Program-made: the position numbers and the translations under genes
Shown here: in pieces, positions 29,111-39,033 of the stretch
How positions within the stretch are numbered: the first letter of the stretch is position 1
Layout of the letters: every line of letters starts with the position of its first letter
From: Bacteroidia bacterium
GTDB lineage: Bacteria > Bacteroidota > Bacteroidia > Flavobacteriales > Flavobacteriaceae
NCBI GenBank assembly: GCA_030431055.1
Contig: JAUIJA010000003.1
Location: 62,001-126,000, forward strand
Direction: 5' to 3'
Length of the DNA: 64,000 bases
The notes under the pieces: model-generated
Told to the model about the DNA's origin: nothing
The model's database searches: none
The model's input: only the letters and a program-made list of their open reading frames with translations

Positions 29111-29140
29111 AGGCGGGGGGTGGTTGCTCTCCGCTTTTTT
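29111..29140 (+). terminator. possible terminator between the two paralogous genes
   Basis: GGCGGggggtggttgctctCCGCTTTTTT. Confidence 0.45.
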
Positions 29141-29158
29141 ATTTTAAATTTTTATATT

Positions 29159-29842
29159 ATGGCAAGATTTTTATTAGGTTCAATCGTTACAGATATTCAG
29201 GGCTCTATTGGTGGTACTACTTTTAGGCGTACGCCTACGGGTCATATTGCTTACAATAAGCAAGCTCGACAGTTGCGCTCATCGAGTTCTGCTTATTCTC
29301 GAAAAATTCAATTAGGTAAAATTTTTCAAGCTTGGAGTAATTTGACTCAAAATGAGCGAAACGCTTGGGCAGAAAAAGCCGTGTTGTTTCCTTTTCCGGA
29401 TAAGTTCGGGAAATCAAAGTTTTTGACGGGGAGGCAGTTATTCATTAAGTTAAATTCGCAGTTAACAGTTAAAGGCAGTTCGGTTTTAGACCCGTCTTTG
29501 TTAGATTCTACTTTGAATTTTAGCGCAATTAATTCTATGAGTATTGATATAGGTGCTAATACTTGCGACATTGATTTTGACACGAATGTTTCAAGTGGTA
29601 CTATTGTTGTCTCGTTTTATAAACTACGCAAAGGCTCAAAGGTTAAGCCACACGCTCATTTTAGAGCTTCGGGGAATATTTCGGCGACGGGAACGAATAC
29701 TTATGATTTTTGGACGCAATTAAATCAGCGTTATCCTAATTTGAAACCTGGGGAAATTATAGGCGTGAATGCGTATTTGTTGAATGATAGCGGTTTTAAA
29801 TCTGCGGTTGCAAGTGCGTTAGCAGTAGTCGAAATGAATTAA
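29159..29842 (+). CDS. DUF6266-like protein, candidate virion protein (copy 2, 227 aa from ATG at 29159)
   Basis: GSIVTDIQGSIGGTTFRRTPTGHIAYN...AWSNLTQNERNAW; same length and layout as copy 1. Confidence 0.7.
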   Translation: MARFLLGSIVTDIQGSIGGTTFRRTPTGHIAYNKQARQLRSSSSAYSRKIQLGKIFQAWSNLTQNERNAWAEKAVLFPFPDKFGKSKFLTGRQLFIKLNSQLTVKGSSVLDPSLLDSTLNFSAINSMSIDIGANTCDIDFDTNVSSGTIVVSFYKLRKGSKVKPHAHFRASGNISATGTNTYDFWTQLNQRYPNLKPGEIIGVNAYLLNDSGFKSAVASALAVVEMN

Positions 29843-29986
29843 TATTATAATTTTTTCTTATCGATAAATAAATTTTTTCTATTTGGATTATTCAATTTTA
29901 TTTTACAATATTTGCCTATCGCTCTGCGGGGACGCAACGATAAACCAAAGCAAGTAAAAAATATTTTACTCACGTTCTTAAGAAAT

Positions 29987-30020
29987 AAGTGTTGTCTATT
30001 TTAGTCAGCACTTTTTTTTT
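29987..30020 (+). terminator. rho-independent terminator at the right end of the element
   Basis: AAGTGTTG-tctattttagt-CAGCACTTTTTTTTT. Confidence 0.75.
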
Positions 30021-30078
30021 TATATGCTTGGGGAAAAAATCCAATTAAGTTCAATTTTGTTTCAAAAGTGTTGTTTTT

Positions 30079-30106
30079 GTGAATTATAATTTACATTATG
30101 TAAAAT
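30079..30106 (+). repeat. right dif-like Xer site
   Basis: GTGAATTATAA-TTTACA-TTATGTAAAAT; right arm differs from E. coli dif TTATGTTAAAT at one position. Confidence 0.75.
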
Positions 30107-30152
30107 AGAAAATATCTAATTAATTTGTACATTTACTACTCAACGCTTTATT

Positions 30153-32069
30153 ATGAAAAATTCAATTGCATATAGCATTGCTGATTTTCTAAAATACTAT
30201 CACCCTTTTAGTGAACTTAAATTTGAAAGTTTACTTCTAGTGGCTCAAAGTTGTTCTGTAATATATTTAGAAAAAAACGAAACTTTATTCAAAATTAACG
30301 ACGATATTCACGATTCATTTTATGTTGTGGCTTCTGGTGCTGTTGGACTTTCAGTAACTTCAGATACTGATGATGTCTTAATTGATAAATGTGACGAAGG
30401 TGATATTTTAGGTTTACGTCCGTTTTTTGCGCAAGACAATTATTTAGTAACCGCAAAAACTCGTGAAGATTCTATATTATATGCTATTCCTATTGCTGTA
30501 TTTAGACCTATTGCTTTAGAAAATAAAGATGTATTAGATTTTTTACTAAGAAGTTTTGCTTCAAACACTCGTAATCCGTTTGATGATAAAAATAAAGGAA
30601 AATTAATTTCTGAAAATGTAATTTTTGATGAGCAATCAGTAGAAATTCAGTACTATCAACCTATTTCCTATTCAAAAAGCCCTGTATTGGCTTCAGCAAA
30701 TGACACTGTTAAAGATGTTGCAAAAACCATGACTTTTAAAAGTATTGCAAGCATTATAATTCATGAAAATAAACTTCCAATAGGAATTGTAACCGATAAA
30801 GATTTACGTTCTAAAATTGCAACTGGTTTTTACGCTGTAGATACTAAAGTTGATAAAATTATGTCGTCTCCAGTACTAACAGTTCCTGATAATTTATCTA
30901 TTTCTCAAGCCCAAATGTTGATGTTGAAACACAACGTAAGTCATTTGTGTGTTACTGAAGACGGTACCAATAAATCGGAAATAATTGGCGTTATTTCAGA
31001 ACACGATATTGTTGTAGCTCAAGCTAATAATCCTGGAGTTCTTTTAAAACAAATAGGAAAAGCTGAAAAAACACATGAGATTAAACACTTACGCGAAAAA
31101 CTAACAGTCTTAATTCAGAATTCTATCGATAAAAACATTCCTATAAATCATATTTGCTCTATCGTAGGCGAAATTCACAATGCAATTATTAAACGATGTA
31201 TTGATCTTTCAATTGAAAAATTAGGCTTCGCTCCTGCTCAATTTGCATGGATAAATATTGGGAGTCAAGGAAGAAAAGAACAATTATTACTAACCGATCA
31301 GGATAACGCTATAATTTTTGAAGATGTTGAAGACAATCGATACGATGAAGTAAAAGAATACTTTGTGGCGTTAGGTAAAAATGTAAATAAAATGCTTGAT
31401 GAAATAGGTTTTTCATTTTCACCTGATGGCTTAGTGGCTGGTAATGAAAATTGGTGTAAATCATTAACAGATTGGCAATTACAATACAAAAGTTGGATTC
31501 AAAACAGTAAAGAAAAAGAAGCATTAAATGCTACAATATTTTTCGATTATGATTTTGTTTATGGAAATGAAACTCTTGTAGATTCTTTAACTGAAACAAT
31601 AAGTAAATACACGCAGGAAAATGAATTATTTTTTGCTTACTTAGGTGCTGATACTTTGAAAAATCCGCCGCCACTTGGGTTTTTCAGACAATTTTTAGTA
31701 GAAAATGATGGCGAACATAAAGACACTTTCGATATTAAATCGAGAGCAATTGATTCTTTAGTCGATGCTGCTAGAGTACTTGCTCTACAGAATAAAATTA
31801 ACAACAATTCTAATACCGCATACCGATTTATTAAATTAGCTGAAATTGAACCTAAAAACTCAACTATTTATGAAGCTTGTAGCGAAGCTTTTTTAGAATT
31901 ATTAAAATTTAGAACAATTGAAGGTTTACTTAATAATAATGACGGTAAATATTTAAAATTAAATGAATTATCAAAACTAGATAAGGTTAAGCTGAAGAAT
32001 AGCTTTCAACCTATTTCTGAAATTCATGAAATTCTTAAAAATCGTTTCCAACTAACCTACTTTTCATAG
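30153..32069 (+). CDS. DUF294 nucleotidyltransferase-like protein with cyclic-nucleotide-binding and CBS domains
   Basis: cNMP-like N-terminus, paired CBS (VTDKDLRSKIA, VISEHDIVVA), INIGSQGRKEQLLLTDQDNAI. Confidence 0.9.
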   Translation: MKNSIAYSIADFLKYYHPFSELKFESLLLVAQSCSVIYLEKNETLFKINDDIHDSFYVVASGAVGLSVTSDTDDVLIDKCDEGDILGLRPFFAQDNYLVTAKTREDSILYAIPIAVFRPIALENKDVLDFLLRSFASNTRNPFDDKNKGKLISENVIFDEQSVEIQYYQPISYSKSPVLASANDTVKDVAKTMTFKSIASIIIHENKLPIGIVTDKDLRSKIATGFYAVDTKVDKIMSSPVLTVPDNLSISQAQMLMLKHNVSHLCVTEDGTNKSEIIGVISEHDIVVAQANNPGVLLKQIGKAEKTHEIKHLREKLTVLIQNSIDKNIPINHICSIVGEIHNAIIKRCIDLSIEKLGFAPAQFAWINIGSQGRKEQLLLTDQDNAIIFEDVEDNRYDEVKEYFVALGKNVNKMLDEIGFSFSPDGLVAGNENWCKSLTDWQLQYKSWIQNSKEKEALNATIFFDYDFVYGNETLVDSLTETISKYTQENELFFAYLGADTLKNPPPLGFFRQFLVENDGEHKDTFDIKSRAIDSLVDAARVLALQNKINNNSNTAYRFIKLAEIEPKNSTIYEACSEAFLELLKFRTIEGLLNNNDGKYLKLNELSKLDKVKLKNSFQPISEIHEILKNRFQLTYFS

Positions 32070-32070
32070 T

Positions 32071-32685
32071 ATGAATTTGAATTGGCTTAACTCTATAAAC
32101 GGTAATATTCCAAAATTTTGGGAAGATTATTTGGCTTCATTTTCAAATACTTCAAAACCATTGCGATTTGTCGTTTTCGATTGTAAAACAACTGGGAAAA
32201 ACATTGAAGAGGATAACATGATATCTTTAAGCGCAGTTTCTGTAATTGAAAACCAAATTAAAATTCAAGATTCATTTATGGTTTTTATTAAGCAAGATGA
32301 ACTCGACAATGAAGCAAAAGCAACACGAAAAATACTGAGAAATAACATCGATGAAGAAGAATTTATTGAAATTGAAGCTATTATCCAGTTTTTAGGCTTT
32401 ATTAAAAATGCAATTTTAGTTGCTCACCAACCTAATTTTGCCATTGATATGATTAATGAAGCGTTAACAAGAATGGATTTAGGAACGCTTAAAAATGAAT
32501 ACATGGATATTAATATAATGTATCAAAAATTACAACATTTATCTAGCGCACAAACCACTTCTCTAGACGAATTATGCGATAAATATAAAATAGATAAAGC
32601 TAATAGATTTACACCTCATGGAGATACTTTTATCATGGCAAAGTTGTTCATTATTTTGTGTAAAAAACTGAAAATTAATTCATAA
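32071..32685 (+). CDS. DEDD 3'-5' exonuclease (DNA pol III epsilon-like)
   Basis: VFDCKTTGKNIEEDNMISLSAV, HGDTFIMAKLF. Confidence 0.8.
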   Translation: MNLNWLNSINGNIPKFWEDYLASFSNTSKPLRFVVFDCKTTGKNIEEDNMISLSAVSVIENQIKIQDSFMVFIKQDELDNEAKATRKILRNNIDEEEFIEIEAIIQFLGFIKNAILVAHQPNFAIDMINEALTRMDLGTLKNEYMDINIMYQKLQHLSSAQTTSLDELCDKYKIDKANRFTPHGDTFIMAKLFIILCKKLKINS

Positions 32686-32747
32686 TTAAATATTTTTTTA
32701 AAGTTTTAGTGTGACAAAAGAAAAATGTTTACTGATTATTTAATCTA

Positions 32748-33437
32748 TGAAAATTAAAAAAATAGGCTTATTAATTCCTACAATTATACTTTTACTAGTC
32801 TATTACAGTTCACATATTCTTTATAATCCTGAGAATATGTACGCTATATAAAACCGTTTATCATTCCTAGTTTTATGTAGCAGCTACGAACTATAAAAAA
32901 CTCACTGTTAATTATATTCTTTTTGTATTGTTTTTTTACATCAGTGGAATACTCTTGTTTGAGGAAAACATAGTTCTTTTTTTAGAATAGGATTAATCTC
33001 AACTTCGTTTACTTATATACTATTAATAAATCTTTCTAATCGGTTTATAAAAAGCATAAAAGATGTTATTCCTAACGATTACACTCTTGCGGTTTTAGTA
33101 TTTAATATATTTCTCATTGGCTATATACTATATATAATCGTAACGGCTATTGATGATTTATTCTTAAATATAATTTTAAGTATAAATGCTCTGGCTATTA
33201 TACTTTTAATGTTAGGTTTCTTTAAATATCTTTCAAAAAACACTTCTAAAAAATCTAAGCTTTACTTTTTTGGTGTAATGACTATTATAATTAGTGATAC
33301 ACTTTTAGCTTTGGTTGCCTATTAAGTTGATAGTTTTGAATTAAATCAAGTACAACGCGTTTTACATTATTTAGGTTTTTTCTTGATTTATTGGTTTGTA
33401 AGCTGTGATTTTAAAAATAAAGAAAAGGAAAACTTAT
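32748..33437 (+). pseudogene. degenerate lysoplasmalogenase-like (YhhN family) membrane protein
   Basis: Pieces in shifted frames: MKIKKIGLLIPTIILLLVYYSSHILYNPENMYAI*, KPFIIPSFM*, AATNYKKLTVNYILFVLFFYISGILLFEENIVLF, RIGLIST...FFGVMTIIISDTLLALVAY*. Confidence 0.7.
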
Positions 33438-35341
33438 AGTTTTCCTTCTTTAATTTCTTCTACAATTTCTGGGTTTAATAAAGTTGAAGTATCTCCAAAA
33501 TTACTAAAATCTCCTTCTGCTATTTTTCTCAAAATTCGTCTCATAATTTTTCCAGAACGCGTTTTAGGTAAACCACTTACAAATTGAATTTTATCGAGTT
33601 TTGCAATTGGACCTATTTGATCAGAAATCATTTGGTTAATCTCTTTTCTTAAATTATCCTGATTTCTAGATTCTCCCGTTTCTTTTAAAATAACATAACC
33701 ATAAAGTGCATTTCCTTTAACTTCGTGAGGAAAACCTACAATTGCACTTTCAGCAATGGCAGGATGCTCATTAATTGCATCTTCAATAGGTGCCGTACCA
33801 AGATTATGTCCAGAAACAATAATTACATCATCTACTCTACCTGTAATTCTATAATATCCAACTTCATCACGTAGAGCTCCATCACCAGTGAAGTATTTTC
33901 CTGGATAAGCTTTAAAATAAGTATCTACATATCTTTGGTGATCACCCCAAATTGTTCTTGCTATACTTGGCCATGGAAATTTAATACACAAACTTCCGCT
34001 AACTTGATTTCCTTGTATTTCATTTCTTAAATCATTCATTAATACAGGTTGTATACCTGGTAGTGGTAACGAGGCGTATGTTGGTTTTGTTGGAGTTGCA
34101 AACGGCACTGGAGAAATCATAATACCACCTGTTTCGGTTTGCCACCAAGTATCTACTAGCGGACAACGCTTTCCTCCAACATGATCGTTGTACCAATGCC
34201 AAGCTTCTTCATTAATAGGCTCTCCAACTGATCCAATTACTTTTAAAGTATCTAATTTAAATTTCTGTACATATTCTATGTTTTCTTTTGCTAGAGCGCG
34301 TATAGCGGTTGGTGCAGTGTAGAACTGATTTACTTTATGTTTTTGAATTACCTCCCAAAAACGACTATAATCAGGATACGAAGGAACTCCTTCAAAAATT
34401 ACGGTTGTTGCTCCGTTTAATAGCGGACCATATAAAATATACGAATGTCCGGTAATCCAACCTATATCTGCTGTACACCAGTACACATCATTTTCTTCAT
34501 AATTAAAGACATTTTTAAAGGTATAAGCCGTGTATACCATATAACCAGCAGTAGTATGCAACATTCCTTTAGGCTTGCCTGTTGAGCCTGAAGTATATAA
34601 AATAAATAAAGGGTCTTCAGCATCCATAATTGCAGCAACGTGTGTGCCTTCTGCTTTTTCTAACAAAGGTTTCACCCAAAAATCTCTTCCTTCTTTTACT
34701 TGAATTTCCTCTTTTGTTCTTTCTACTAATAGAACTTTTTCTATTTCTGGAGTATTTTCTAAAGCCTCGTCAACAATTCCTTTTAAATTAATTGTTTTAT
34801 TACCTCTATAACTTCCATCAGAAGTAATAACAACTTTAGCTCCACAGTCATTTATTCTAGCTGCTAGAGCTGACGCTGAAAAACCTGCAAAAACAACAGA
34901 ATGAATAGCTCCTATTCTAGCACAAGCTAAAACCGCGTAAGCTAATTCAGGTATCATAGGTAAATACATACAAACTCTATCACCTTTTTTCACACCTTGT
35001 TTTTCAAGCATGTTTGCCCATTTAGAAACTTGTTTATAAAGTTCTTCATAAGTAATATGTTGTGCTGGCTCTTCAGGATTATTTGGTTCAAAAATAATTG
35101 CAGTTTTTGTACCTCTTTTATTTAAATGTCTATCAATACAATTTTTAGTAATATTCACTTTTGCATCTAAAAACCATTTAAAGTCTGCCTTTTCCATATC
35201 AAAATCGAAAACTTTATCCCATTTTTGATACCATGTAAAGTTTTCCTCGGCTATTTTCCCCCAAAATTTTCTAGGTTCTCTAACCGATTTTTTATGCATT
35301 TTAAAATAATTCTCTAAATCTTTAATTTTATAATAACTCAT
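33434..35341 (-). CDS. acs: acetyl-CoA synthetase
   Basis: LFILYTSGSTGKPKGMLHT, DTWWQTETGGIM, TRSGKIMRRILRKIA. Confidence 0.97.
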   Translation of the reverse strand: MSYYKIKDLENYFKMHKKSVREPRKFWGKIAEENFTWYQKWDKVFDFDMEKADFKWFLDAKVNITKNCIDRHLNKRGTKTAIIFEPNNPEEPAQHITYEELYKQVSKWANMLEKQGVKKGDRVCMYLPMIPELAYAVLACARIGAIHSVVFAGFSASALAARINDCGAKVVITSDGSYRGNKTINLKGIVDEALENTPEIEKVLLVERTKEEIQVKEGRDFWVKPLLEKAEGTHVAAIMDAEDPLFILYTSGSTGKPKGMLHTTAGYMVYTAYTFKNVFNYEENDVYWCTADIGWITGHSYILYGPLLNGATTVIFEGVPSYPDYSRFWEVIQKHKVNQFYTAPTAIRALAKENIEYVQKFKLDTLKVIGSVGEPINEEAWHWYNDHVGGKRCPLVDTWWQTETGGIMISPVPFATPTKPTYASLPLPGIQPVLMNDLRNEIQGNQVSGSLCIKFPWPSIARTIWGDHQRYVDTYFKAYPGKYFTGDGALRDEVGYYRITGRVDDVIIVSGHNLGTAPIEDAINEHPAIAESAIVGFPHEVKGNALYGYVILKETGESRNQDNLRKEINQMISDQIGPIAKLDKIQFVSGLPKTRSGKIMRRILRKIAEGDFSNFGDTSTLLNPEIVEEIKEGKL

Positions 35342-35431
35342 ATTTCGTTTTTTTAACTTTTACTAAAATATTAACTTTAGTTAAAAACAGTGTAATATAC
35401 AAATAGGTTACATATCAACAAACTATATTTT

Positions 35432-37456
35432 TTAATATGCTAATAAATTTTTTAGCTCTTTCTCAAAACGTTGCTTTGGTAAGTATTGATCTTCTAATGC
35501 TTTTACAAATGGAATAGCTGTTTCGATACTTCCTACTCTTTTTACTGGAGCATCTAAATATTCAAAACAATTTTCCATTATCATCGAAGAAATATCACTT
35601 GCAACACTTCCAAATAATGTGTCTTCTGTCAAGATAATTACTTTATTCGTTTTCTTAACCGAATTAAAAATCGTTTCCCAATCCATTGGTTGTAAAGTTC
35701 TTAAATCAATTAAATCAGCAGAAATCTCTGGATTTTTATTCAAAATATCTAAAGCCCAATGAACTCCTGCTCCAAATGAAATAACTGTAACTTGATTTCC
35801 TTCTTTAAGTAAAGAAGCTTTTCCTAATGCTAAAGTGTAATAATCTTTAGGAACATCTTGATATACACTTCTATACAATTGCTTGTGTTCGAAGAATAAA
35901 ACCGGATTTGGATCATTAATTGAAGTATTTAATAAACCTTTTGCATCATACGGAAATGCAGGATAAACTACTTTTAAACCTGGCGTTTTAGTAAACCAAG
36001 CCTCATTGGTTTGCGAATGGAAAGGTCCAGCTCCAGTTCCGCCACCACAAGGCATACGAACAACAACATCGGACTTTTCTCCCCAACGGTATTTTTGTTT
36101 GGCTAATAAATTTACAATCGGATTAAATCCTGTAGAAACGAAATCAGCAAATTGCATTTCCATTACAGCTTTAAATCCGTTAATAGACAAACCATTTGCA
36201 GCCGAAACTACAGCACTTTCACAAATAGGTGTATTGCGTACACGCTCTTTTCCAAATAAATCTACAAAGCCTTCTGTAATTTTGAAAGCTCCTCCATATT
36301 CTGCAATATCTTGTCCCATGATAACTAAGTTTTCATGGCGCTCCATTGATTGTTTTAAACCTTGAGAAATAGCATCAATTACACGAATGTTTTCTATATC
36401 ATAATTCGCCTTAACTTCTTGATATTGAAAATCTTCATACATATCATTTAACTCTTCGATTAAATTAGCAACAATATCAGATTGCGCTTGAGTAATTGCC
36501 CAATTTTCATTGATTTCGTCCTTAATTTGCTTACTAATTTCAACTTCATGTTCTTCAGTTAAAATATTGTTATTTCGTAAGAATTCTTTGTAATTTTCAA
36601 TTGGATCTTTCTTTCCCCATTCGTCCATTAATTCTTGCGGAACATATTTAGTACCACTCGCCTCTTCATGACCACGCATTCTGAAGGTTTTAAACTCTAA
36701 CAAAATAGGACGTGGATTTTCAACCATTGATGCTTTTAATTCTTTCATTTTAGTGTAAACTTCTAGAATATTATTTCCATCAATAATATGACTTTCCATA
36801 CCATAGCCAACACCTTTATCAGCTAAATTTTCACAACGATATTGCTCGTTTGTTGGTGTTGATAATCCATAACCATTATTTTCAACAACAAAGAAAACAG
36901 GTAAATCCCAAACGGCTGCAATATTTAAAGCTTCGTGAAAATCTCCTTCAGAAGTGGCTCCTTCTCCAGTAAATACAGCCGTAACTTTTCCATTTTTCTT
37001 CAATTTATTGGCTAACGCAATTCCATCAGCAACTCCCAATTGCGGACCTAGATGCGAAATCATTCCAATGATTTTATATTCTTGAGTTCCAAAGTGAAAA
37101 CTTCTATCACGACCTTTAGTAAAACCTTCTTTTTTACCTTGCCATTGCGAAAACAATCTGTGTAACGGAATTTCTCGTGTTGTAAAAACACCTAAATTAC
37201 GATGCATAGGTAAAATATATTCGTCTTTATCTAAAACAGAAGTAATTCCAACAGAAATTGCCTCTTGTCCTATTCCAGAAAACCATTTTGAAACCTTTCC
37301 TTGGCGAAGAAGAATCAGCATTTTTTCTTCTATCATTCTAGGTTTCAATAACTTTTTATATAAATCTAATAATTGCTCGTCAGTTAAGTCTTTTCTATCA
37401 AAATTCATTACGAATTGTATATTAAAATTTGACTTCAAATGTATGAAAAATAACAT
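35432..37456 (-). CDS. 2-oxoacid (branched-chain) dehydrogenase E1, fused alpha and beta subunits
   Basis: E1-alpha TPP motif ([34 protein letters not shown]) followed by E1-beta ([17 protein letters not shown]); likely ATG within the ORF at MNFDRKDL. Confidence 0.92.
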   Translation of the reverse strand: MLFFIHLKSNFNIQFVMNFDRKDLTDEQLLDLYKKLLKPRMIEEKMLILLRQGKVSKWFSGIGQEAISVGITSVLDKDEYILPMHRNLGVFTTREIPLHRLFSQWQGKKEGFTKGRDRSFHFGTQEYKIIGMISHLGPQLGVADGIALANKLKKNGKVTAVFTGEGATSEGDFHEALNIAAVWDLPVFFVVENNGYGLSTPTNEQYRCENLADKGVGYGMESHIIDGNNILEVYTKMKELKASMVENPRPILLEFKTFRMRGHEEASGTKYVPQELMDEWGKKDPIENYKEFLRNNNILTEEHEVEISKQIKDEINENWAITQAQSDIVANLIEELNDMYEDFQYQEVKANYDIENIRVIDAISQGLKQSMERHENLVIMGQDIAEYGGAFKITEGFVDLFGKERVRNTPICESAVVSAANGLSINGFKAVMEMQFADFVSTGFNPIVNLLAKQKYRWGEKSDVVVRMPCGGGTGAGPFHSQTNEAWFTKTPGLKVVYPAFPYDAKGLLNTSINDPNPVLFFEHKQLYRSVYQDVPKDYYTLALGKASLLKEGNQVTVISFGAGVHWALDILNKNPEISADLIDLRTLQPMDWETIFNSVKKTNKVIILTEDTLFGSVASDISSMIMENCFEYLDAPVKRVGSIETAIPFVKALEDQYLPKQRFEKELKNLLAY

Positions 37457-37609
37457 TTTTAAAATATAATGTTATGATAATTATTTGCTTCAAATATCCA
37501 TCGATATGAAAATTGTTGATAACTTTAAATTTCTTAAATAAAAATATTTCAATACATTTGTAGTTATAAGGCATTTAGCCGATTTAAGTTATTAACAAAA
37601 TGTAAAGCA

Positions 37610-38563
37610 ATGCAAAAAATTCCTAGTGTTGACTTGCGTGATTTCCTATCGGATGACCCGATACGCAAACAAAAATTTGTAAATGAAATCGGAAAAGCCT
37701 ACGAAGAAATTGGTTTCGTAGCATTAAAAGGTCACTTTTTAGATGATCAATTAGTAGATGATTTGTATTCTGAAGTACGAAACTTTTTCAATTTACCATT
37801 AGAAACCAAAGAAAAATATGAAATTCCTGGTATTGGCGGACAAAGAGGTTATGTTTCTTTTGGAAAAGAACATGCAAAAGGTCGCTCTGCTGGAGATTTA
37901 AAAGAATTTTGGCATTTCGGGCAATATGTTTCTGAAGGCTCAAAATGGGAAGGAGAATATCCTGACAATGTTGAAGTTTCGGAATTACCTAAATTTAATA
38001 CTGTAGGTAAAGAAGCTTATCAAATGCTTGAAAAAACTGGTATTTATGTTTTAAGAGCTTTAGCATTGTATGTTGGTTTAGATGAGTTTTACTTTGATAA
38101 ATTTATTAAAGATGGAAATTCAATTTTAAGACCAATTCACTATCCACCTATTACAGATGAACCTCAAGATGGTGCTGTACGTGCTGCTGCTCACGGTGAT
38201 ATTAACCTAATCACTTTGTTAATGGGAGCGCAAGGTAAAGGTTTACAAGTTCAAAACCATAAAGGTGAATGGATTGATGCTATGGCACAACCAGATGAAT
38301 TAATGATTAACGTTGGTGATATGTTATCTAGACATACAAACAACAAGTTGAAATCTACAATTCACCAAGTTGTAAATCCTCCTAGAGAATTATGGGGATC
38401 CTCTCGTTATTCGATTCCTTTCTTCATGCATCCTGTAAGCGATATGAATTTAAATTGCTTACCAGAATGTATTGATGATAATAATCCAAAATTATACGAA
38501 GATATTACTGCTGGTGAGTTTTTACACGAGCGTTTAGTAGAATTAGGGTTAATTAAGAAATAA
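37610..38563 (+). CDS. 2OG-Fe(II) oxygenase, isopenicillin N synthase family
   Basis: IPSVDLRDF, AAHGDINLITLLMG (HxD), LKSTIHQVVNPPRE, RYSIPFF. Confidence 0.88.
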   Translation: MQKIPSVDLRDFLSDDPIRKQKFVNEIGKAYEEIGFVALKGHFLDDQLVDDLYSEVRNFFNLPLETKEKYEIPGIGGQRGYVSFGKEHAKGRSAGDLKEFWHFGQYVSEGSKWEGEYPDNVEVSELPKFNTVGKEAYQMLEKTGIYVLRALALYVGLDEFYFDKFIKDGNSILRPIHYPPITDEPQDGAVRAAAHGDINLITLLMGAQGKGLQVQNHKGEWIDAMAQPDELMINVGDMLSRHTNNKLKSTIHQVVNPPRELWGSSRYSIPFFMHPVSDMNLNCLPECIDDNNPKLYEDITAGEFLHERLVELGLIKK

Positions 38564-38581
38564 TAATTTCAAAACATATTG

Positions 38582-38620
38582 AATTCCAAATTCCAATTAA
38601 TTTTGGGGTTTGGAATTTTT
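38582..38620 (+). terminator. terminator hairpin
   Basis: AATTCCAAATTCC...GGGGTTTGGAATTTTT. Confidence 0.55.
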
Positions 38621-38640
38621 ACTTTTTGTACTTTTACCTT

Positions 38641-38973
38641 ATGGATTTACAAGACCAATTAAAAAAACTTTTTCCTGATCACCAACCTTCAAACGAACCT
38701 GAAGCAGTTGAAGAACAAGAACATAAATTATTCGTTCAAAAAGAACCTATGATTTGTAAGTATGAGAAGAGAAAAGGAAAACCTACAACTATTATTTCAG
38801 GTTATGAAGGTGAAGACGAAGATTTCAAGCTTTTAGCTAAAGAAATAAAAAGCAAATTAGCTGTTGGCGGAAGTTTCAAAGATGGTGAAATCATTATTCA
38901 AGGTGATTATCGAGATAAAATCATGAAAATGCTTCAAGATAAAGGCTTTAAAACAAAAAGAGTTGGAGGATAA
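38641..38973 (+). CDS. SUI1/eIF1-like translation initiation factor
   Basis: KRKGKPTTIISGYEGEDEDFKLLAKEIKSKLAVGGSFKDGEIIIQGDYRDKIMKMLQDKGF; ORF track opens at 38626. Confidence 0.88.
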   Translation: MDLQDQLKKLFPDHQPSNEPEAVEEQEHKLFVQKEPMICKYEKRKGKPTTIISGYEGEDEDFKLLAKEIKSKLAVGGSFKDGEIIIQGDYRDKIMKMLQDKGFKTKRVGG

Positions 38974-39033
38974 CTAAATTACGAACTAAAAATCACTTAA
39001 AGTTTTCTGCTTTAAGCAAAACGCATATTTAAA

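Larger units (their letters stand above)
24152..30106. mobile_element. candidate Xer-dependent integrated ssDNA phage-like element (about 5,927 bp between equivalent site positions)
   Basis: Dif-like 28-mers at both ends in direct orientation, HUH Rep, HNH, paired DUF6266-like proteins, different composition, no integrase. Confidence 0.75.

Noticed and set aside
24152-30106. Classical inovirus (CTX-phi-like) prophage
   Set aside because: No Zot/pI ATPase, no recognisable pIII-like adsorption protein, and the Rep is of phiX174-gpA type; only the dif integration and coat-like mini-protein fit.
24152-30106. Transposon or integrative plasmid
   Set aside because: No transposase, no tyrosine/serine recombinase and no relaxase/T4SS genes in the interval; direct dif-like ends explain integration better.
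35432-37456. Fused E1 alpha-beta as a novel architecture
   Set aside because: Fused 2-oxoacid dehydrogenase E1 proteins are well known in Bacteroidota.
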